Source of the DNA: Mycetocola zhujimingii
GTDB lineage: Bacteria; Actinomycetota; Actinomycetes; Actinomycetales; Microbacteriaceae
Reading direction: 5' to 3'
DNA length: 64,000 nt
Assembly (NCBI RefSeq): GCF_003065425.1
Contig: NZ_CP026949.1
Span: 1,488,001-1,552,000 of the forward strand
How positions within the stretch are numbered: the first letter of the stretch is position 1; every line of letters starts with the position of its first letter. The notes below the pieces were generated by a model, which saw nothing but the letters and a program-made list of their open reading frames with translations, was not told where the DNA came from and ran no database searches. Positions 34,848 through 45,568 of the stretch are shown here, one piece after another. A program made the translations under genes and the position numbers.

Positions 34848-36287
34848 CTACTGGTACGCCGGAACGACTCCGTGGCGGGCGTCGCCCACCTTGTGGACCC
34901 GCAGGTCGTTCGTCGATCCGGGGATTCCGGGAGGGGAACCCGAGATGACGACGACCTTGTCACCGACCTTGGCCTTGTTGAGGCCCAGGAGGATGTCGTC
35001 GACCTGGCTGAACATGGCATCCGTGTGGGTCACGCGGTCGACCAGGAATGCTTCGACACCCCAGTTCAGCTGCATGCGGCGGCGGATGCCTTCATCCGGC
35101 GTCATTCCGAGCACGGGGATCTGCGTACGAAGGCGTGCCATCCGGCGTACCGAGTCGCCGGACTCCGTGAACACGACGAGGAACTTGGCCTCGACGAAGT
35201 CAGCGACCTCGCTCGCGGCGAGCGTGATCGCACCGCCCTGGGTGCGCGGCTTGGTACCGAGCGGAGCAATGCGCTCGAGGCCGTGCTCCTCGGTCGACTC
35301 GATGATGCGCGCCATGGTCTGGACGGTGATCACCGGGTACTGGCCGACGCTTGTCTCACCGCTGAGCATGACGGCGTCTGCACCGTCGAGAACGGCGTTC
35401 GCGACGTCGGAGGTTTCCGCGCGGGTCGGGATCGGGCTTGAGATCATCGACTCGAGCATCTGCGTCGCGACGATGACCGGCTTTGCCATCCGCCGGCAGA
35501 GTTCAACGGCGCGCTTCTGCACGATCGGCACAGCTTCGAGGGGAAGCTCGACACCGAGGTCGCCTCGCGCGACCATGATGCCGTCGAAGGCTTCGATGAT
35601 CTCTTCGAGGTGATCGACCGCCTGAGGCTTCTCGATCTTGGCAATGACCGGAAGGCGCTTGCCCTCCTCATCCATGATTTCGTGGACGCGTGTGATGTCT
35701 TCGGCGTTGCGCACGAACGAGAGCGCGATGAAGTCTGCGCCGAGCTTGAGGCCCCAGCGGAGATCCGCCTCGTCCTTCTCGCTCAGGGCGGGAACGTTGA
35801 CAGCAACACCGGGGAGGTTGATGCCCTTGTTGTTGGAGACAGCGCCGGCGACGACGACCTCGGTTGTGACGACGACGCCGTCGGTCTCGAGGACCTTCAC
35901 CTTGACCTTGCCGTCGTCGATGAGAAGGAAGTCACCTGGCTTCACGTCGTCCGGCAGACCCTTGAACGTCGTTCCGCACAGATCCTTGGTTCCGAGAACG
36001 TCCTCGGTGGTGATCTTGAAGATGTCGCCCTTGGCGAGGTGGTGCGGTCCGCTCTCGAACTTGCCGAGCCGGATCTTCGGCCCCTGCAGGTCGACGAGCA
36101 CGGCCACGGGCTCGCCCGCGTCCGCTGCGGCCCTGCGCACGTTCGCGTAAACACCCTCGTGGACGTCGTAGGTGCCGTGGCTGAGGTTCATCCTCGCAAC
36201 GTTGACGCCTGCGTCGATGATTGCCCGAATATCCTCATAGCTGGCGGTTGCCGGCCCGAGGGTAGCGACGATTTTAGCTCGTCTCAT
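34848..36287 (-). CDS. pyk: Pyruvate kinase
   Basis: 479 aa. It begins RRAKIVATLGPA and has the active-site MNLSHGTYD, the catalytic-lysine signature VIAKIEKPQAVDHLEEI and MVARGDLGVELP. It converts phosphoenolpyruvate and ADP to pyruvate and ATP in glycolysis. The C-terminal regulatory domain is present. It follows gltBD on the same strand, with a terminator in between, so it has its own promoter. Confidence 0.97.
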   Translation of the reverse strand: MRRAKIVATLGPATASYEDIRAIIDAGVNVARMNLSHGTYDVHEGVYANVRRAAADAGEPVAVLVDLQGPKIRLGKFESGPHHLAKGDIFKITTEDVLGTKDLCGTTFKGLPDDVKPGDFLLIDDGKVKVKVLETDGVVVTTEVVVAGAVSNNKGINLPGVAVNVPALSEKDEADLRWGLKLGADFIALSFVRNAEDITRVHEIMDEEGKRLPVIAKIEKPQAVDHLEEIIEAFDGIMVARGDLGVELPLEAVPIVQKRAVELCRRMAKPVIVATQMLESMISSPIPTRAETSDVANAVLDGADAVMLSGETSVGQYPVITVQTMARIIESTEEHGLERIAPLGTKPRTQGGAITLAASEVADFVEAKFLVVFTESGDSVRRMARLRTQIPVLGMTPDEGIRRRMQLNWGVEAFLVDRVTHTDAMFSQVDDILLGLNKAKVGDKVVVISGSPPGIPGSTNDLRVHKVGDARHGVVPAYQ

Positions 36288-36344
36288 ACTTGTCGTTCTC
36301 CGTGCTTCTGCGCATGCGCGCTGTTGCGGGGTTGTCTTGGCGGG

Positions 36345-36373
36345 AAAAAAGATGCGGACCGGACACGCGGTCC
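36345..36373 (-). terminator. Rho-independent terminator after gltD
   Basis: On the minus strand GGACCG-N6-CGGTCC (36373-36356) is followed five bases later by six T (36350-36345). It begins 5 bp after the gltD stop. Confidence 0.65.
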
Positions 36374-36377
36374 AAGT

Positions 36378-37835
36378 CTAGAGCGCTATGGCTCGATCGG
36401 TAGGGCGTACCGGTGCGGGGAGGTCGCTCTCCCCTTCGAGGTACTTGTCTACGGCAGCGGCAGCGGCGCGGCCCTCGGCGATTGCCCAGACAATGAGCGA
36501 CTGGCCGCGGCCGGCATCACCGGCAACGAAGACACCCGGCTCACTCGTTGCGTACTCGCTGCTGCGCTCCACGTTGCCGCGACCGTCAAAAGGAACGCCG
36601 AGCTGGGCGGTGAGGTCGTGCGACTCGGGCCCGGTGAAGCCCAGTGCGAGGAGCACGAGGTCGGCGGGGATCTCCCGTTCGGTGCCGCTCTTCGGCACCC
36701 GGCGCCCGTCGACGAATTCCGTCTCAGCGACGCGGATGGCACGAACCTCGCCGGACTCGTTGCCGAGGAACTCGACGGTGGACACCAGGTACTGGCGTTC
36801 GCCGCCCTCTTCGTGTGCGCTCGACACTTCGAACAGGGTCGGCGTCATCGGCCACGGCTGGGCGTCGGTGCGCGCGGTCGGTGGCTGGGTACCGATCGCG
36901 AGGTTTGTCACGCTTGCCGCGCCCTGGCGGTGGGCTGTTCCGATGCAGTCAGCGCCGGTGTCGCCACCACCGAGGACGACGACGTGCTTGTCTTCCGCGA
37001 CGATCTGGCCTGGGACGTCGTCGCCGGCGCCAGCCTTGTTCTGCTGCACGAGGTAGTCCATGGCGAAGTGAACGCCGTTGAGGTCTCTACCAGGGATGGG
37101 AAGATCGCGCGGAACCATGGCACCGGTCGCGATCACGACGGCGTCATACCGCGAACGCAGCGCGTCCCAGCTGATGTCGACACCGATGTTGACCCCGGCC
37201 CTGAACCGGGTTCCCTCGTCGGCCATCTGCTTGAGGCGAGCGTCGATGTGCCTCTTCTCCATTTTGAAGTCGGGGATGCCGTAACGAAGCAGTCCACCGA
37301 TCCTGTCATCGCGCTCGTAGACGGCCACCGTGTGCCCGGCGCGCGTGAGCTGCTGCGCAGCCGCAAGACCGGCCGGTCCCGATCCGACCACCGCTACTGT
37401 TTTGCCGGTGAGGCTCTCCGGCGGGTGAGAGTCGACCCAGCCGTTGGCGAAGGCCTGGTCGATGATCGACACCTCGACCTGCTTGATCGTCACCGCGGGC
37501 TGGTTGATACCGAGCACGCAGGCGCTCTCGCACGGTGCAGGGCAGAGCCGGCCCGTGAATTCGGGGAAGTTGTTTGTGGCGTGCAGACGTTCGATGGCCT
37601 GCCTGCCGTCTCCACGCCAGGCGAGGTCGTTCCACTCGGGGATCAGGTTGCCGAGCGGGCATCCCTGGTGGCAGAACGGCACGCCACAGTCCATGCAACG
37701 ACCGGCCTGCCGGCGAAGCTGTGTCGGATCGCCCTCCTCGTAGACCTCTTTCCAATCCATCAACCGGATCGGGACGGGCCTGCGCTTGGGGAGTTCGCGC
37801 TCTGTGACCTTCAGGAAGCCTTTCGGATCAGCCAC
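36378..37835 (-). CDS. gltD: Glutamate synthase, small (beta) subunit
   Basis: 485 aa from the GTG at 37835. The N-terminus has the two [4Fe-4S] cysteine clusters CMDCGVPFCHQGCPLGN and CPAPCESACVLGI. FAD-binding VAVVGSGPAGLAAAQQL and NADPH-binding VVLGGGDTGADCIGTAHRQGA follow. It passes electrons from NADPH to the large subunit. The start overlaps the gltB stop by 8 bp, with GGAGG upstream, so the subunits are coupled. A longer ORF to 37997 is inside gltB. Confidence 0.97.
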   Translation of the reverse strand: MADPKGFLKVTERELPKRRPVPIRLMDWKEVYEEGDPTQLRRQAGRCMDCGVPFCHQGCPLGNLIPEWNDLAWRGDGRQAIERLHATNNFPEFTGRLCPAPCESACVLGINQPAVTIKQVEVSIIDQAFANGWVDSHPPESLTGKTVAVVGSGPAGLAAAQQLTRAGHTVAVYERDDRIGGLLRYGIPDFKMEKRHIDARLKQMADEGTRFRAGVNIGVDISWDALRSRYDAVVIATGAMVPRDLPIPGRDLNGVHFAMDYLVQQNKAGAGDDVPGQIVAEDKHVVVLGGGDTGADCIGTAHRQGAASVTNLAIGTQPPTARTDAQPWPMTPTLFEVSSAHEEGGERQYLVSTVEFLGNESGEVRAIRVAETEFVDGRRVPKSGTEREIPADLVLLALGFTGPESHDLTAQLGVPFDGRGNVERSSEYATSEPGVFVAGDAGRGQSLIVWAIAEGRAAAAAVDKYLEGESDLPAPVRPTDRAIAL

Positions 37836-40800
37836 CGGTAACCTCCAGGATTCGGCCCCAGACGACGTCGCCGTCGGGATCGAGTCCCTCGGCAACGGCG
37901 TCCTGGCGCGTGCGCAGGACAGCTGCGTAGTCGCGGGGCAATACTTTGACAAATTCCGAGAGACCCGATTCGCCGTCGGCGAGGAGCTGGGCCGCACGGG
38001 GTGAACCGGTTTCGGCGAGGTGGCGTTCGAGCAGGTCGCGGACGATCTCGATGTCTGCGCTGCCGAGCGGAGACAGAGTCAGCTCGCCGGCAGCCAGGGC
38101 TTCACGGTTCACCTTCTCCGGGGTGAGGCGGTGAACGTATGCTGTACCGCCGGACATGCCGGCGCCCAGGTTCCGCCCCGTCTCGCCGAGAATTACCGCG
38201 AGCCCGCCCGTCATGTACTCAAGCGCGTGATCGCCAGCACCTTCGACGACGGCAGTGGCCCCGGAGTTCCGTACGAGGAATCGTTCACCGACGATGCCGG
38301 ACAGGAACATCGTGCCCTGCGTGGCCCCGTAACCGATGACGTTCCCGGCGATGACATTTTCCTCTGACGGGAACGTGCTTCCCTTCGGCGGGAAGATCAC
38401 GATCTCGCCGCCGGAGAGGCCCTTGCCGACGTAGTCGTTGGACTCCCCCTCGAGACGCAGGGTGATGCCGCTCGGCAGGAAAGCGCCGAACGACTGGCCG
38501 GCCGAGCCCCGCAGCCTGACCTGGATCGAGCCGGACGGGAGTCCGTTCTCTCCGTGTCGGACGGTGACCTCGTGGCCGAGCATTGTTCCGACTGCCCGCT
38601 CGGTGTTGCGGATGGTCCGCTCGATCGAGACGGTTCCACCGTGCTCGAGCACGTTGCGGCTCTCCGCGATGAGCGAGACGTCGAAGTGCTTGTCGAGTTC
38701 GTGCTCCTGGTTGCGGGCGTGTGTCCGCGGCTCGGAAGCGTCGAACGCGGGGCCGACGAGGATCGGCTCCAGGTTGAGACCCGACGCCTTCCAGTGCTGG
38801 ATCGCCGTGTTGGTGTCGATGAGCTCGTTGTGCCCGATCGCCTCCTGCAGGGTCCTGAAACCAAGCGCGGCGAGGTACTCGCGCACTTCCTCCGCGATGA
38901 ACTGGAAGAAGTTGACGACGAACTCCGGCTTGCCCGTGAACCGGTCGCGCAGAACGGGGTTCTGGGTTGCAACGCCGACGGGGCAGGTGTCGAGGTGGCA
39001 GACGCGCATCATGACGCAGCCCGAAACGACGAGCGGGGCCGTGGCGAAACCGAACTCTTCAGCACCGAGCAGCGCGCCGATGATGACGTCGCGGCCGGTC
39101 TTCAGCTGGCCGTCGACCTGAACCACAACGCGGTCGCGCATGCCGTTGAGCATGAGCGTCTGCTGGGTTTCGGCGAGGCCGAGTTCCCACGGGGTTCCGG
39201 CGTGCTTGAGCGAGTTCAGCGGACTCGCGCCGGTACCCCCGTCATGCCCAGACACCAGGATGACGTCGGAGAGCGCCTTGGCGACACCGGCGGCTACGGC
39301 GCCGATGCCCGACTGGCTCACGAGCTTGGTGTGGATCCGTGCCGACGGGTTGGCCCGCTTGAGGTCGAAGATGAGCTGCTTGAGGTCTTCGATCGAGTAG
39401 ATGTCGTGGTGCGGCGGCGGTGAGATCAGTCCGACGCCAGCCGTGGCGTGGCGGGTACGGGCGACCCACGGGTAGACCTTCGTCGGCGGCAGCTGCCCGC
39501 CCTCTCCCGGCTTTGCACCCTGGGCGAGCTTGATCTGGATGTCATCGGCGTGGGTGAGGTACATGCTCGTGACACCGAACCGACCCGAAGCGACCTGCTT
39601 GATGGCGCTGCGGCGCTCGGGGTCGAGCAGCCGGTCGGTGTCCTCGCCGCCCTCACCGGTGTTGCTCTTGGCGCCGAGGCGGTTCATCGCGATCGCGAGT
39701 GTCTCGTGCGCCTCAGCGGAGATCGAGCCATAGCTCATCGCTCCCGTCGAGAACCGCTTGACGATCGACTCGACAGATTCCACCTCGTCGAGAGGGATGG
39801 GGTGACGTGCTTCCGTCTTGAGCCGGAACAGGCCGCGAAGCGTCATCAGGCTCTCGGCCTGGTCGTCGACGAGTTTGGTGTAGTCGCGGAAGATGTCGTA
39901 ACGCCTCGTGCGCGTTGAGTGCTGGAGGCGGAAGATCGTGTCCGGGTTGAACAGGTGGGGAGAACCGTCACGACGCCAGGCGTACTCGCCACCGGTCTCC
40001 AGCCGCTCGTGCGAAATCTTGGCGGTGTTGAGGGGGTACGCCGCCTCGTGTCGCTTGAGGTTCTCGGTCTGGATCACGTCGATGCCGACGCCACCCAGTG
40101 TCGATTCTGTTCCGGTGAAGTACCGGTCGACGAATTCCTGGCTGAGGCCGACCGCTTCGAAGCACTGGGCACCAGCGTACGACGACACCGTTGAGATCCC
40201 CATCTTCGACATGATCTTGAGCACGCCCTTGCCGAGCGCATAGATGACGTTGCGCACTGCCTGTTCGGCGGTGATTCCGGTGATCGTGCCGCTGCGGACG
40301 AGGTCCTCGCAGGTCTCCATCGCGAGGTAGGGGTTGACGGCGGACGCGCCATAACCGATGAGAGTCGCGACGTGGTGCACCTCGCGGACGTCACCCGCCT
40401 CGACGACGATCCCGACCTTGAGCCGGTTTTGCGCGCGGATGAGGTGGTGGTGGACCGCGGCGACGAGCAGAAGTGACGGGATCGGTGCGAGGTCTTTGTT
40501 GGAATCGCGGTCGCTCAGCACGATGAAGTAGGCACCGGCGGCGATGGCCTCATCGACCTCAGCGCAAATGGCGTCGATGCGGTCGCGAAGCGCGTCGGGG
40601 CCCTCGTCGAAGCGGTAGAGGCCCCTGATCGTCGTGGTGGTGCGCGAACCATGGCGCGGGTCGATGTGCTGGATCTTGGCCAGCTCATCGTTGTCGATCA
40701 CCGGGAAGTCGAGAACGACCTGTTTGGCGTGCTCGGGGCCAGCGCTCAGCAGGTTCCGCTCCGGGCCGAGCCCGAGCTTGAGAGAGGTGACGACCTCTTC

Positions 40801-42405
40801 ACGGATGGAGTCGAGCGGCGGGTTGGTCACCTGCGCGAACTGCTGGGTGAAGTAGTCGAAGAGCAGCCTCGGGCGAGCGGACAGAGCGGCAATCGGTGTG
40901 TCCGAACCCATGGCACCGAGCGGCTCTGCACCGTTCTGGCCCATCGGTTTCAGCAGGATGCGCACTTCTTCCTCCGTGTAACCGAAGGTGCGCTGGCGGC
41001 GGGTCACCGACGCCGGAGTGTGCACGATGTGCTCGCGCTCCGGCAGGTCGCTGAGGTTGATGCGCCCCGCGTCGAGCCACGTGCCCCACGGCTGTGACGC
41101 CGCGAGTGTCGCCTTGATCTCTTCGTCCTCGATGAGGCGCTGCGCCTCGGTGTCGACGAGGAACATCTTGCCGGGGCGGAGCCTGCCCTTGCGCTTGACC
41201 CGCTCCGGTGCGATGTCGAGCACGCCGATCTCACTGCCGAGCACGATGAGTCCGTCTGTGGTCTCGAGCCAGCGCCCCGGGCGAAGCCCATTGCGGTCGA
41301 GGGTTGCGCCGACGAGGGTCCCGTCGGTGAATGTGAGCGCGGCTGGTCCGTCCCACGGCTCCATCTGCATCGAGTTGAACTCGTAGAAGTCCCTGAGATC
41401 CTGTGGCAGCCCGGTCTGCTTCTCCCAGGCCTCCGGCACCATCATCATCATGGCGTGCGGGAGTGTCCGGCCGGTGAGCGTGAGCAGCTCGAGCACCTCG
41501 TCAAAGGATGCGGAGTCGCTCGCGCCGGGCGTGATGATGGGAAGCAGGGGTCGGATGTCGCCGAGCAGTTCGCTCTCGAGCTGCGACTGGCGCGCACGCA
41601 TCCAGTTGCGGTTGCCCTCGACGGTGTTGATCTCGCCGTTGTGCGCCATCATCCGCAACGGCTGCGCGAGCGGCCACGACGGGAACGTGTTGGTGGAATA
41701 GCGGGAGTGGACGATGGCCAGCTTCGATGCGAAGCGCTCGTCGCTGAGGTCGGGGTAGAACGGTTCGAGCTGGAGCGTCGTGACCATTCCCTTGTAGACC
41801 ATCGTGCGGCAGGACAGGGAGATGAAGTATGCGTTGAGCTCCCGCTCGGCACGCTTGCGAAGCCGGAACGCCTGGCGATCGAGCGCGATCCCACTGACCG
41901 GGTCACCGGCATCCGTTGTCGCTGTACTCGACACGAAGAGCTGCTCGAATGCGGGCATGGCTGCAAGAGCGAGCTTGCCGAGGTGCGTGGAGTCGACGGG
42001 CACCTGGCGCCAGCCGAGAACCCTGAGGCTCTCGCTCGACGCGATCTCCTCGATGCTCGCCTTCAGCGCGGCGCGCTCGGCCTCGTCACGCGGCAGGAAC
42101 GCCATTCCGACCGCGTACTCACCTGCTTCGGGGAGTTCGAACTCGGCCACCGCGCGCAGGAAATCGTCGGGGATCTGCGTCAGGATGCCTGCGCCGTCTC
42201 CGGTGCCCGCATCGGAGCCAATGGCACCACGGTGCTCGAGGTTACGCAGCGCATCGAGGGCCGACACGATGATGTCGTGGCCGGCGGTTCCTCGAAGCGT
42301 TGCGACCATGGCGAGGCCACAGGCGTCCTTCTCGCGACGCGGGTTATAGAGTCCCTGCGCCTCTGGCACGAGGCTGAACTGTGAAAAGGTGGGCCGTGGC
42401 TCCAT
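37828..42405 (-). CDS. gltB: Glutamate synthase, large (alpha) subunit
   Basis: 1525 aa. A 28-residue propeptide ends before the amidotransferase nucleophile Cys29 in KDACGLAMVATLRG. The class II amidotransferase (about 29-440), central domain, FMN/2-oxoglutarate synthase domain (about 840-1210) and C-terminal GXGXG beta-helix follow. The 3Fe-4S cysteines are in GCVMMRVCHLDTCPVGVATQ. With gltD it makes glutamate from glutamine and 2-oxoglutarate. It follows lgt by 142 bp, so it probably has its own promoter. Confidence 0.98.
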   Translation of the reverse strand: MEPRPTFSQFSLVPEAQGLYNPRREKDACGLAMVATLRGTAGHDIIVSALDALRNLEHRGAIGSDAGTGDGAGILTQIPDDFLRAVAEFELPEAGEYAVGMAFLPRDEAERAALKASIEEIASSESLRVLGWRQVPVDSTHLGKLALAAMPAFEQLFVSSTATTDAGDPVSGIALDRQAFRLRKRAERELNAYFISLSCRTMVYKGMVTTLQLEPFYPDLSDERFASKLAIVHSRYSTNTFPSWPLAQPLRMMAHNGEINTVEGNRNWMRARQSQLESELLGDIRPLLPIITPGASDSASFDEVLELLTLTGRTLPHAMMMMVPEAWEKQTGLPQDLRDFYEFNSMQMEPWDGPAALTFTDGTLVGATLDRNGLRPGRWLETTDGLIVLGSEIGVLDIAPERVKRKGRLRPGKMFLVDTEAQRLIEDEEIKATLAASQPWGTWLDAGRINLSDLPEREHIVHTPASVTRRQRTFGYTEEEVRILLKPMGQNGAEPLGAMGSDTPIAALSARPRLLFDYFTQQFAQVTNPPLDSIREEVVTSLKLGLGPERNLLSAGPEHAKQVVLDFPVIDNDELAKIQHIDPRHGSRTTTTIRGLYRFDEGPDALRDRIDAICAEVDEAIAAGAYFIVLSDRDSNKDLAPIPSLLLVAAVHHHLIRAQNRLKVGIVVEAGDVREVHHVATLIGYGASAVNPYLAMETCEDLVRSGTITGITAEQAVRNVIYALGKGVLKIMSKMGISTVSSYAGAQCFEAVGLSQEFVDRYFTGTESTLGGVGIDVIQTENLKRHEAAYPLNTAKISHERLETGGEYAWRRDGSPHLFNPDTIFRLQHSTRTRRYDIFRDYTKLVDDQAESLMTLRGLFRLKTEARHPIPLDEVESVESIVKRFSTGAMSYGSISAEAHETLAIAMNRLGAKSNTGEGGEDTDRLLDPERRSAIKQVASGRFGVTSMYLTHADDIQIKLAQGAKPGEGGQLPPTKVYPWVARTRHATAGVGLISPPPHHDIYSIEDLKQLIFDLKRANPSARIHTKLVSQSGIGAVAAGVAKALSDVILVSGHDGGTGASPLNSLKHAGTPWELGLAETQQTLMLNGMRDRVVVQVDGQLKTGRDVIIGALLGAEEFGFATAPLVVSGCVMMRVCHLDTCPVGVATQNPVLRDRFTGKPEFVVNFFQFIAEEVREYLAALGFRTLQEAIGHNELIDTNTAIQHWKASGLNLEPILVGPAFDASEPRTHARNQEHELDKHFDVSLIAESRNVLEHGGTVSIERTIRNTERAVGTMLGHEVTVRHGENGLPSGSIQVRLRGSAGQSFGAFLPSGITLRLEGESNDYVGKGLSGGEIVIFPPKGSTFPSEENVIAGNVIGYGATQGTMFLSGIVGERFLVRNSGATAVVEGAGDHALEYMTGGLAVILGETGRNLGAGMSGGTAYVHRLTPEKVNREALAAGELTLSPLGSADIEIVRDLLERHLAETGSPRAAQLLADGESGLSEFVKVLPRDYAAVLRTRQDAVAEGLDPDGDVVWGRILEVTGG

Positions 42406-42547
42406 CGATTACCGTCCTAAAGATTGCGCGGGACACCGGTGGCCCTGAATATCTGAGCGCGTCGCCGCCCGACATTGGGCTGAGTGCCTATCGAGCACTC
42501 GCGGGCGATCGCGTGGGGGTTTAGAAGCTTTCCGGGTAACGGCAATC

Positions 42548-43519
42548 CTAGGAGCGAGAACCGGTCTCGCTTGTGGCGGCGGTCTCTCGGGATTCGACGG
42601 CTGGGAGGTCAGGCTCGCTGACGTCCACGTAGTCCGAATCCGTGTGTGTCGATTGTACACCGGCGTCGGTACCGGACCACTCACGGCCGGGAACGTACGG
42701 GCTCGGCTCGAGGCCCGTGTGGCGCCTGGACTGAACGACGACGATGAGGATGCCGACAACGATGGCGAGCAGTGCCGCCCAGACGTTGACGCGGAGACCG
42801 AGGATTACCTCGCTCGGGTCGACACGGATCGATTCCCATACCGTGCGGCCGAGGCCGTACCAGATCAGGTAGAGGCCGAGAACCTTGCCCCACTGCAGCC
42901 GGAACCGGCGCTCGAGGATGAGCAGGACCGCGACACCGGCCAGGTTCCAGATGACCTCGTAGAGGAACGTCGGGTGGAAGAGGGTTCCCGCCGGGAGGCC
43001 CTGGGGCCAGGCCGCGTTGGATTCATCGATCTCGAGTCCCCACGGGAGCGTGGTCGGTGTGCCGAAGAGTTCCTGGTTGAACCAGTTGCCGAACCGCCCG
43101 AACGCCTGAGCCAGAAGCAGGGCAGGTGCAACGGCATCCGCGAAAGTCCAGAACCTGATGCCGGTCATCCTGCAGCCCAGCCACGCACCGATCGCGCCAC
43201 CGATGAGCGCGCCAAAGATGGCGATCCCGCCCTCCCAGATGTAGAGGGTACGCAGCAGGTCGGCGCCGGGGTAGAAGTAGTCGTTGGGGTGCGTCAGGAC
43301 GTGGAAGACCCGCGCTCCGACGATGCCGAGCGGCACCGCCCAGAGAATGATGTCGAGGACGACCCACGGCTCAGCTCCGCGGCGGGTGAGGCGCGCGTTG
43401 GTCAGAAATGCAGCGGCGACGATGCCGGCGAGAATGCACAGGGCGTAGAAGTGGATGGTGAAGTTGCCCAGCTGGATATAGCTGACATCTGGACTGGGGA
43501 TGCTGAGGTGGAAGGACAC
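42548..43519 (-). CDS. lgt: Phosphatidylglycerol-prolipoprotein diacylglyceryl transferase
   Basis: 323 aa with about seven membrane helices. The Lgt signature is FGRFGNWFNQELFG, and HPTFLYEVIWNL is also present. It attaches diacylglycerol to the lipobox Cys of prelipoproteins in the membrane. A polar C-terminal tail of about 50 residues is longer than in E. coli, as is usual in actinobacteria. The GTG start is 50 bp after trpA, which is a common actinobacterial arrangement. Confidence 0.95.
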   Translation of the reverse strand: MSFHLSIPSPDVSYIQLGNFTIHFYALCILAGIVAAAFLTNARLTRRGAEPWVVLDIILWAVPLGIVGARVFHVLTHPNDYFYPGADLLRTLYIWEGGIAIFGALIGGAIGAWLGCRMTGIRFWTFADAVAPALLLAQAFGRFGNWFNQELFGTPTTLPWGLEIDESNAAWPQGLPAGTLFHPTFLYEVIWNLAGVAVLLILERRFRLQWGKVLGLYLIWYGLGRTVWESIRVDPSEVILGLRVNVWAALLAIVVGILIVVVQSRRHTGLEPSPYVPGREWSGTDAGVQSTHTDSDYVDVSEPDLPAVESRETAATSETGSRS

Positions 43520-43569
43520 TGAGCTCCACGCCTTTCTCGGTATGACTCTTCGGACGTGCGCGTATAACT

Positions 43570-44358
43570 CTAGTTCTCGACGGCGCGGCCCTGTGACAGC
43601 TCACGCGCAACGGCAGCGACGCTCGAGATCCCGCCGGTGGCGAGGGCGTTCACCAGTGCGGAACCGACGATGGCTCCGTCCGCGTACTCGAGGACTTCCC
43701 GCACCTGGCTTGCCGTGGAGATACCGACGCCGACGCAGGCGTTCTCGGCGCCGACCTCACGGAGACGCGCGATCAGGCCCCTGGCCGCGGAGTCGACGTC
43801 GCTCCGGGCCCCGGTGATTCCCATTGTGGATACCGCGTAGACAAACCCGCGGCTCGCCTCGACGACTTGCCTGAGCCGTTCGTTCGTCGATGACGGTGCA
43901 GCGAGGAAGACCCGGTCGAGGCCCGCGCGCTCCGATGCGCTCAGCCACGGTTCGGCCTCATCGGGGATGAGGTCTGGCGTGATGAGCCCTGCTCCCCCGG
44001 CGGCCGCGAGGTCGTCGGCAAACCTGTCGACGCCGTACTGAACAACAGGGTTCCAGTAGGTCATGATCAGCACTGGCACGTTCACCTGCGACGTGATCCG
44101 GCTGACCGCCTCGAACCCGTGCCTCAGCCGGAAGCCGTTGGCCAGTGCCTGCTGTGTCGCCTGCTGGATGACCGGGCCATCCATGACGGGGTCGGAGTAC
44201 GGCAAACCGAGCTCGATGATGTCGACGCCGCTCTCGGCGATGGCGACCGCGGCGTCGACACTCTCGTCAAGCGTGGGGAAACCGGCGGGCAGGTACCCGA
44301 TCAGGGCTCCTGTACCTTCGTCGCGGCGAGCCTGAAGAACGGATGCCACGCTGGTCAC
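43570..44358 (-). CDS. trpA: Tryptophan synthase alpha subunit
   Basis: 262 aa TIM barrel with [21 protein letters not shown] (active-site Glu and Asp) and [16 protein letters not shown]. It cleaves indole-3-glycerol phosphate to indole and glyceraldehyde 3-phosphate. The GTG start overlaps the trpB stop (GTGA), ensuring equal subunit synthesis. Confidence 0.97.
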   Translation of the reverse strand: MTSVASVLQARRDEGTGALIGYLPAGFPTLDESVDAAVAIAESGVDIIELGLPYSDPVMDGPVIQQATQQALANGFRLRHGFEAVSRITSQVNVPVLIMTYWNPVVQYGVDRFADDLAAAGGAGLITPDLIPDEAEPWLSASERAGLDRVFLAAPSSTNERLRQVVEASRGFVYAVSTMGITGARSDVDSAARGLIARLREVGAENACVGVGISTASQVREVLEYADGAIVGSALVNALATGGISSVAAVARELSQGRAVEN

Positions 44359-45566
44359 GATTGTTCTGCTCCCGAATCGATGAGGTCGAAGTAGCGGCCG
44401 GCTGTTTCCATGTCTTTGTCGCCGCGGCCGGACAGGTTGATCAGGATCGTGGCGTCAGGTCCGAGTTCCTTGCCGAGTTCGAGCGCGCCGGCGAGGGCGT
44501 GTGCGCTCTCGATCGCCGGGATGATTCCCTCGGTGCGGCTGAGCAGCCGGAGGGCGCTCATCGCCGCAGCGTCTGTGACCGGTCGGTAGGTTGCCCGGCC
44601 GAGGTCTGACAGCCACGCGTGCTCAGGTCCGACGCCCGGGTAGTCGAGCCCGGCCGAAATCGAGTGCGATTCGATGGTCTGTCCGTCTTCGTCCTGCAGC
44701 AGGTAGCTGCGCGCGCCGTGGAGAACACCCGGACGCCCCTTGGTGATGGTGGCGGCGTGCCTGAGCGTTTCTGCGCCCTCGCCGGCGGCCTCGAACCCGT
44801 AGAGGGCGACGTCGGTGTCGTCGAGGAACGCGTGGAAGATGCCTATCGCGTTCGATCCGCCGCCGACGCACGCGGCGACGGCATCCGGGAGCTTGCCGGT
44901 GAGCTCGAGGACCTGCGCCCTGGCTTCCTCACCGATGATCTTCTGCAGGTCGCGGACCATCGCGGGGAACGGGTGAGGGCCGGCAACGGTACCGAAGATG
45001 TAGTTGGTTGATTCGACGTTGGTCACCCAGTCGCGCATGGCGTCGTTGATGGCGTCCTTGAGGGTGCGGGACCCGGTCTTGACAGCGACAACTTCCGCGC
45101 CGAGCAGGCGCATTCGAGCGACGTTGAGGGCCTGACGTTCGGTATCGACCTCGCCCATGTAGATGACGCAATCGAGTCCGAACAGCGCAGCGGCGGTCGC
45201 GGTTGCGACGCCGTGCTGACCGGCTCCGGTCTCGGCGATCACACGGGTCTTGCCGATGCGCCTCGTGAGAAGCGCCTGGCCGAGAACGTTGTTGATCTTG
45301 TGCGAACCCGTGTGGTTCAAGTCCTCCCGCTTGAGGATCATCCGAGCCCCGCCGCCGTGGGCTGCGAACCTGGGCACCTCGGTGATGATCGATGGGCGCC
45401 CGGTGTAGCTCCGGTGAAGCTCGGTCAGCTCAGCGGCGAACGCCGGGTCGAGTTTGGCGAGCTCCCACGCCTCCGACAGTTCGTCGAGGGCGGCGATGAG
45501 TGACTCGGGAACGAAACGTCCACCGAACTCGCCGAAGTATGGACCAGTTTCGTCCCGTAAAGCCAT
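44355..45566 (-). CDS. trpB: Tryptophan synthase beta subunit
   Basis: 403 aa. The PLP-binding Lys is in [16 protein letters not shown] and the phosphate loop is GGGSNAIG. It joins indole and serine to give tryptophan. This is the standard TrpB1 type that pairs with TrpA. The ATG starts 2 bp after the trpC stop, with GGCGG upstream. Confidence 0.98.
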   Translation of the reverse strand: MALRDETGPYFGEFGGRFVPESLIAALDELSEAWELAKLDPAFAAELTELHRSYTGRPSIITEVPRFAAHGGGARMILKREDLNHTGSHKINNVLGQALLTRRIGKTRVIAETGAGQHGVATATAAALFGLDCVIYMGEVDTERQALNVARMRLLGAEVVAVKTGSRTLKDAINDAMRDWVTNVESTNYIFGTVAGPHPFPAMVRDLQKIIGEEARAQVLELTGKLPDAVAACVGGGSNAIGIFHAFLDDTDVALYGFEAAGEGAETLRHAATITKGRPGVLHGARSYLLQDEDGQTIESHSISAGLDYPGVGPEHAWLSDLGRATYRPVTDAAAMSALRLLSRTEGIIPAIESAHALAGALELGKELGPDATILINLSGRGDKDMETAGRYFDLIDSGAEQS

Positions 45567-45568
45567 GT

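Noticed and set aside
35610-37841. 743-codon plus-strand ORF
   Set aside because: Shadow of pyk and gltD; it even crosses the terminator between them.
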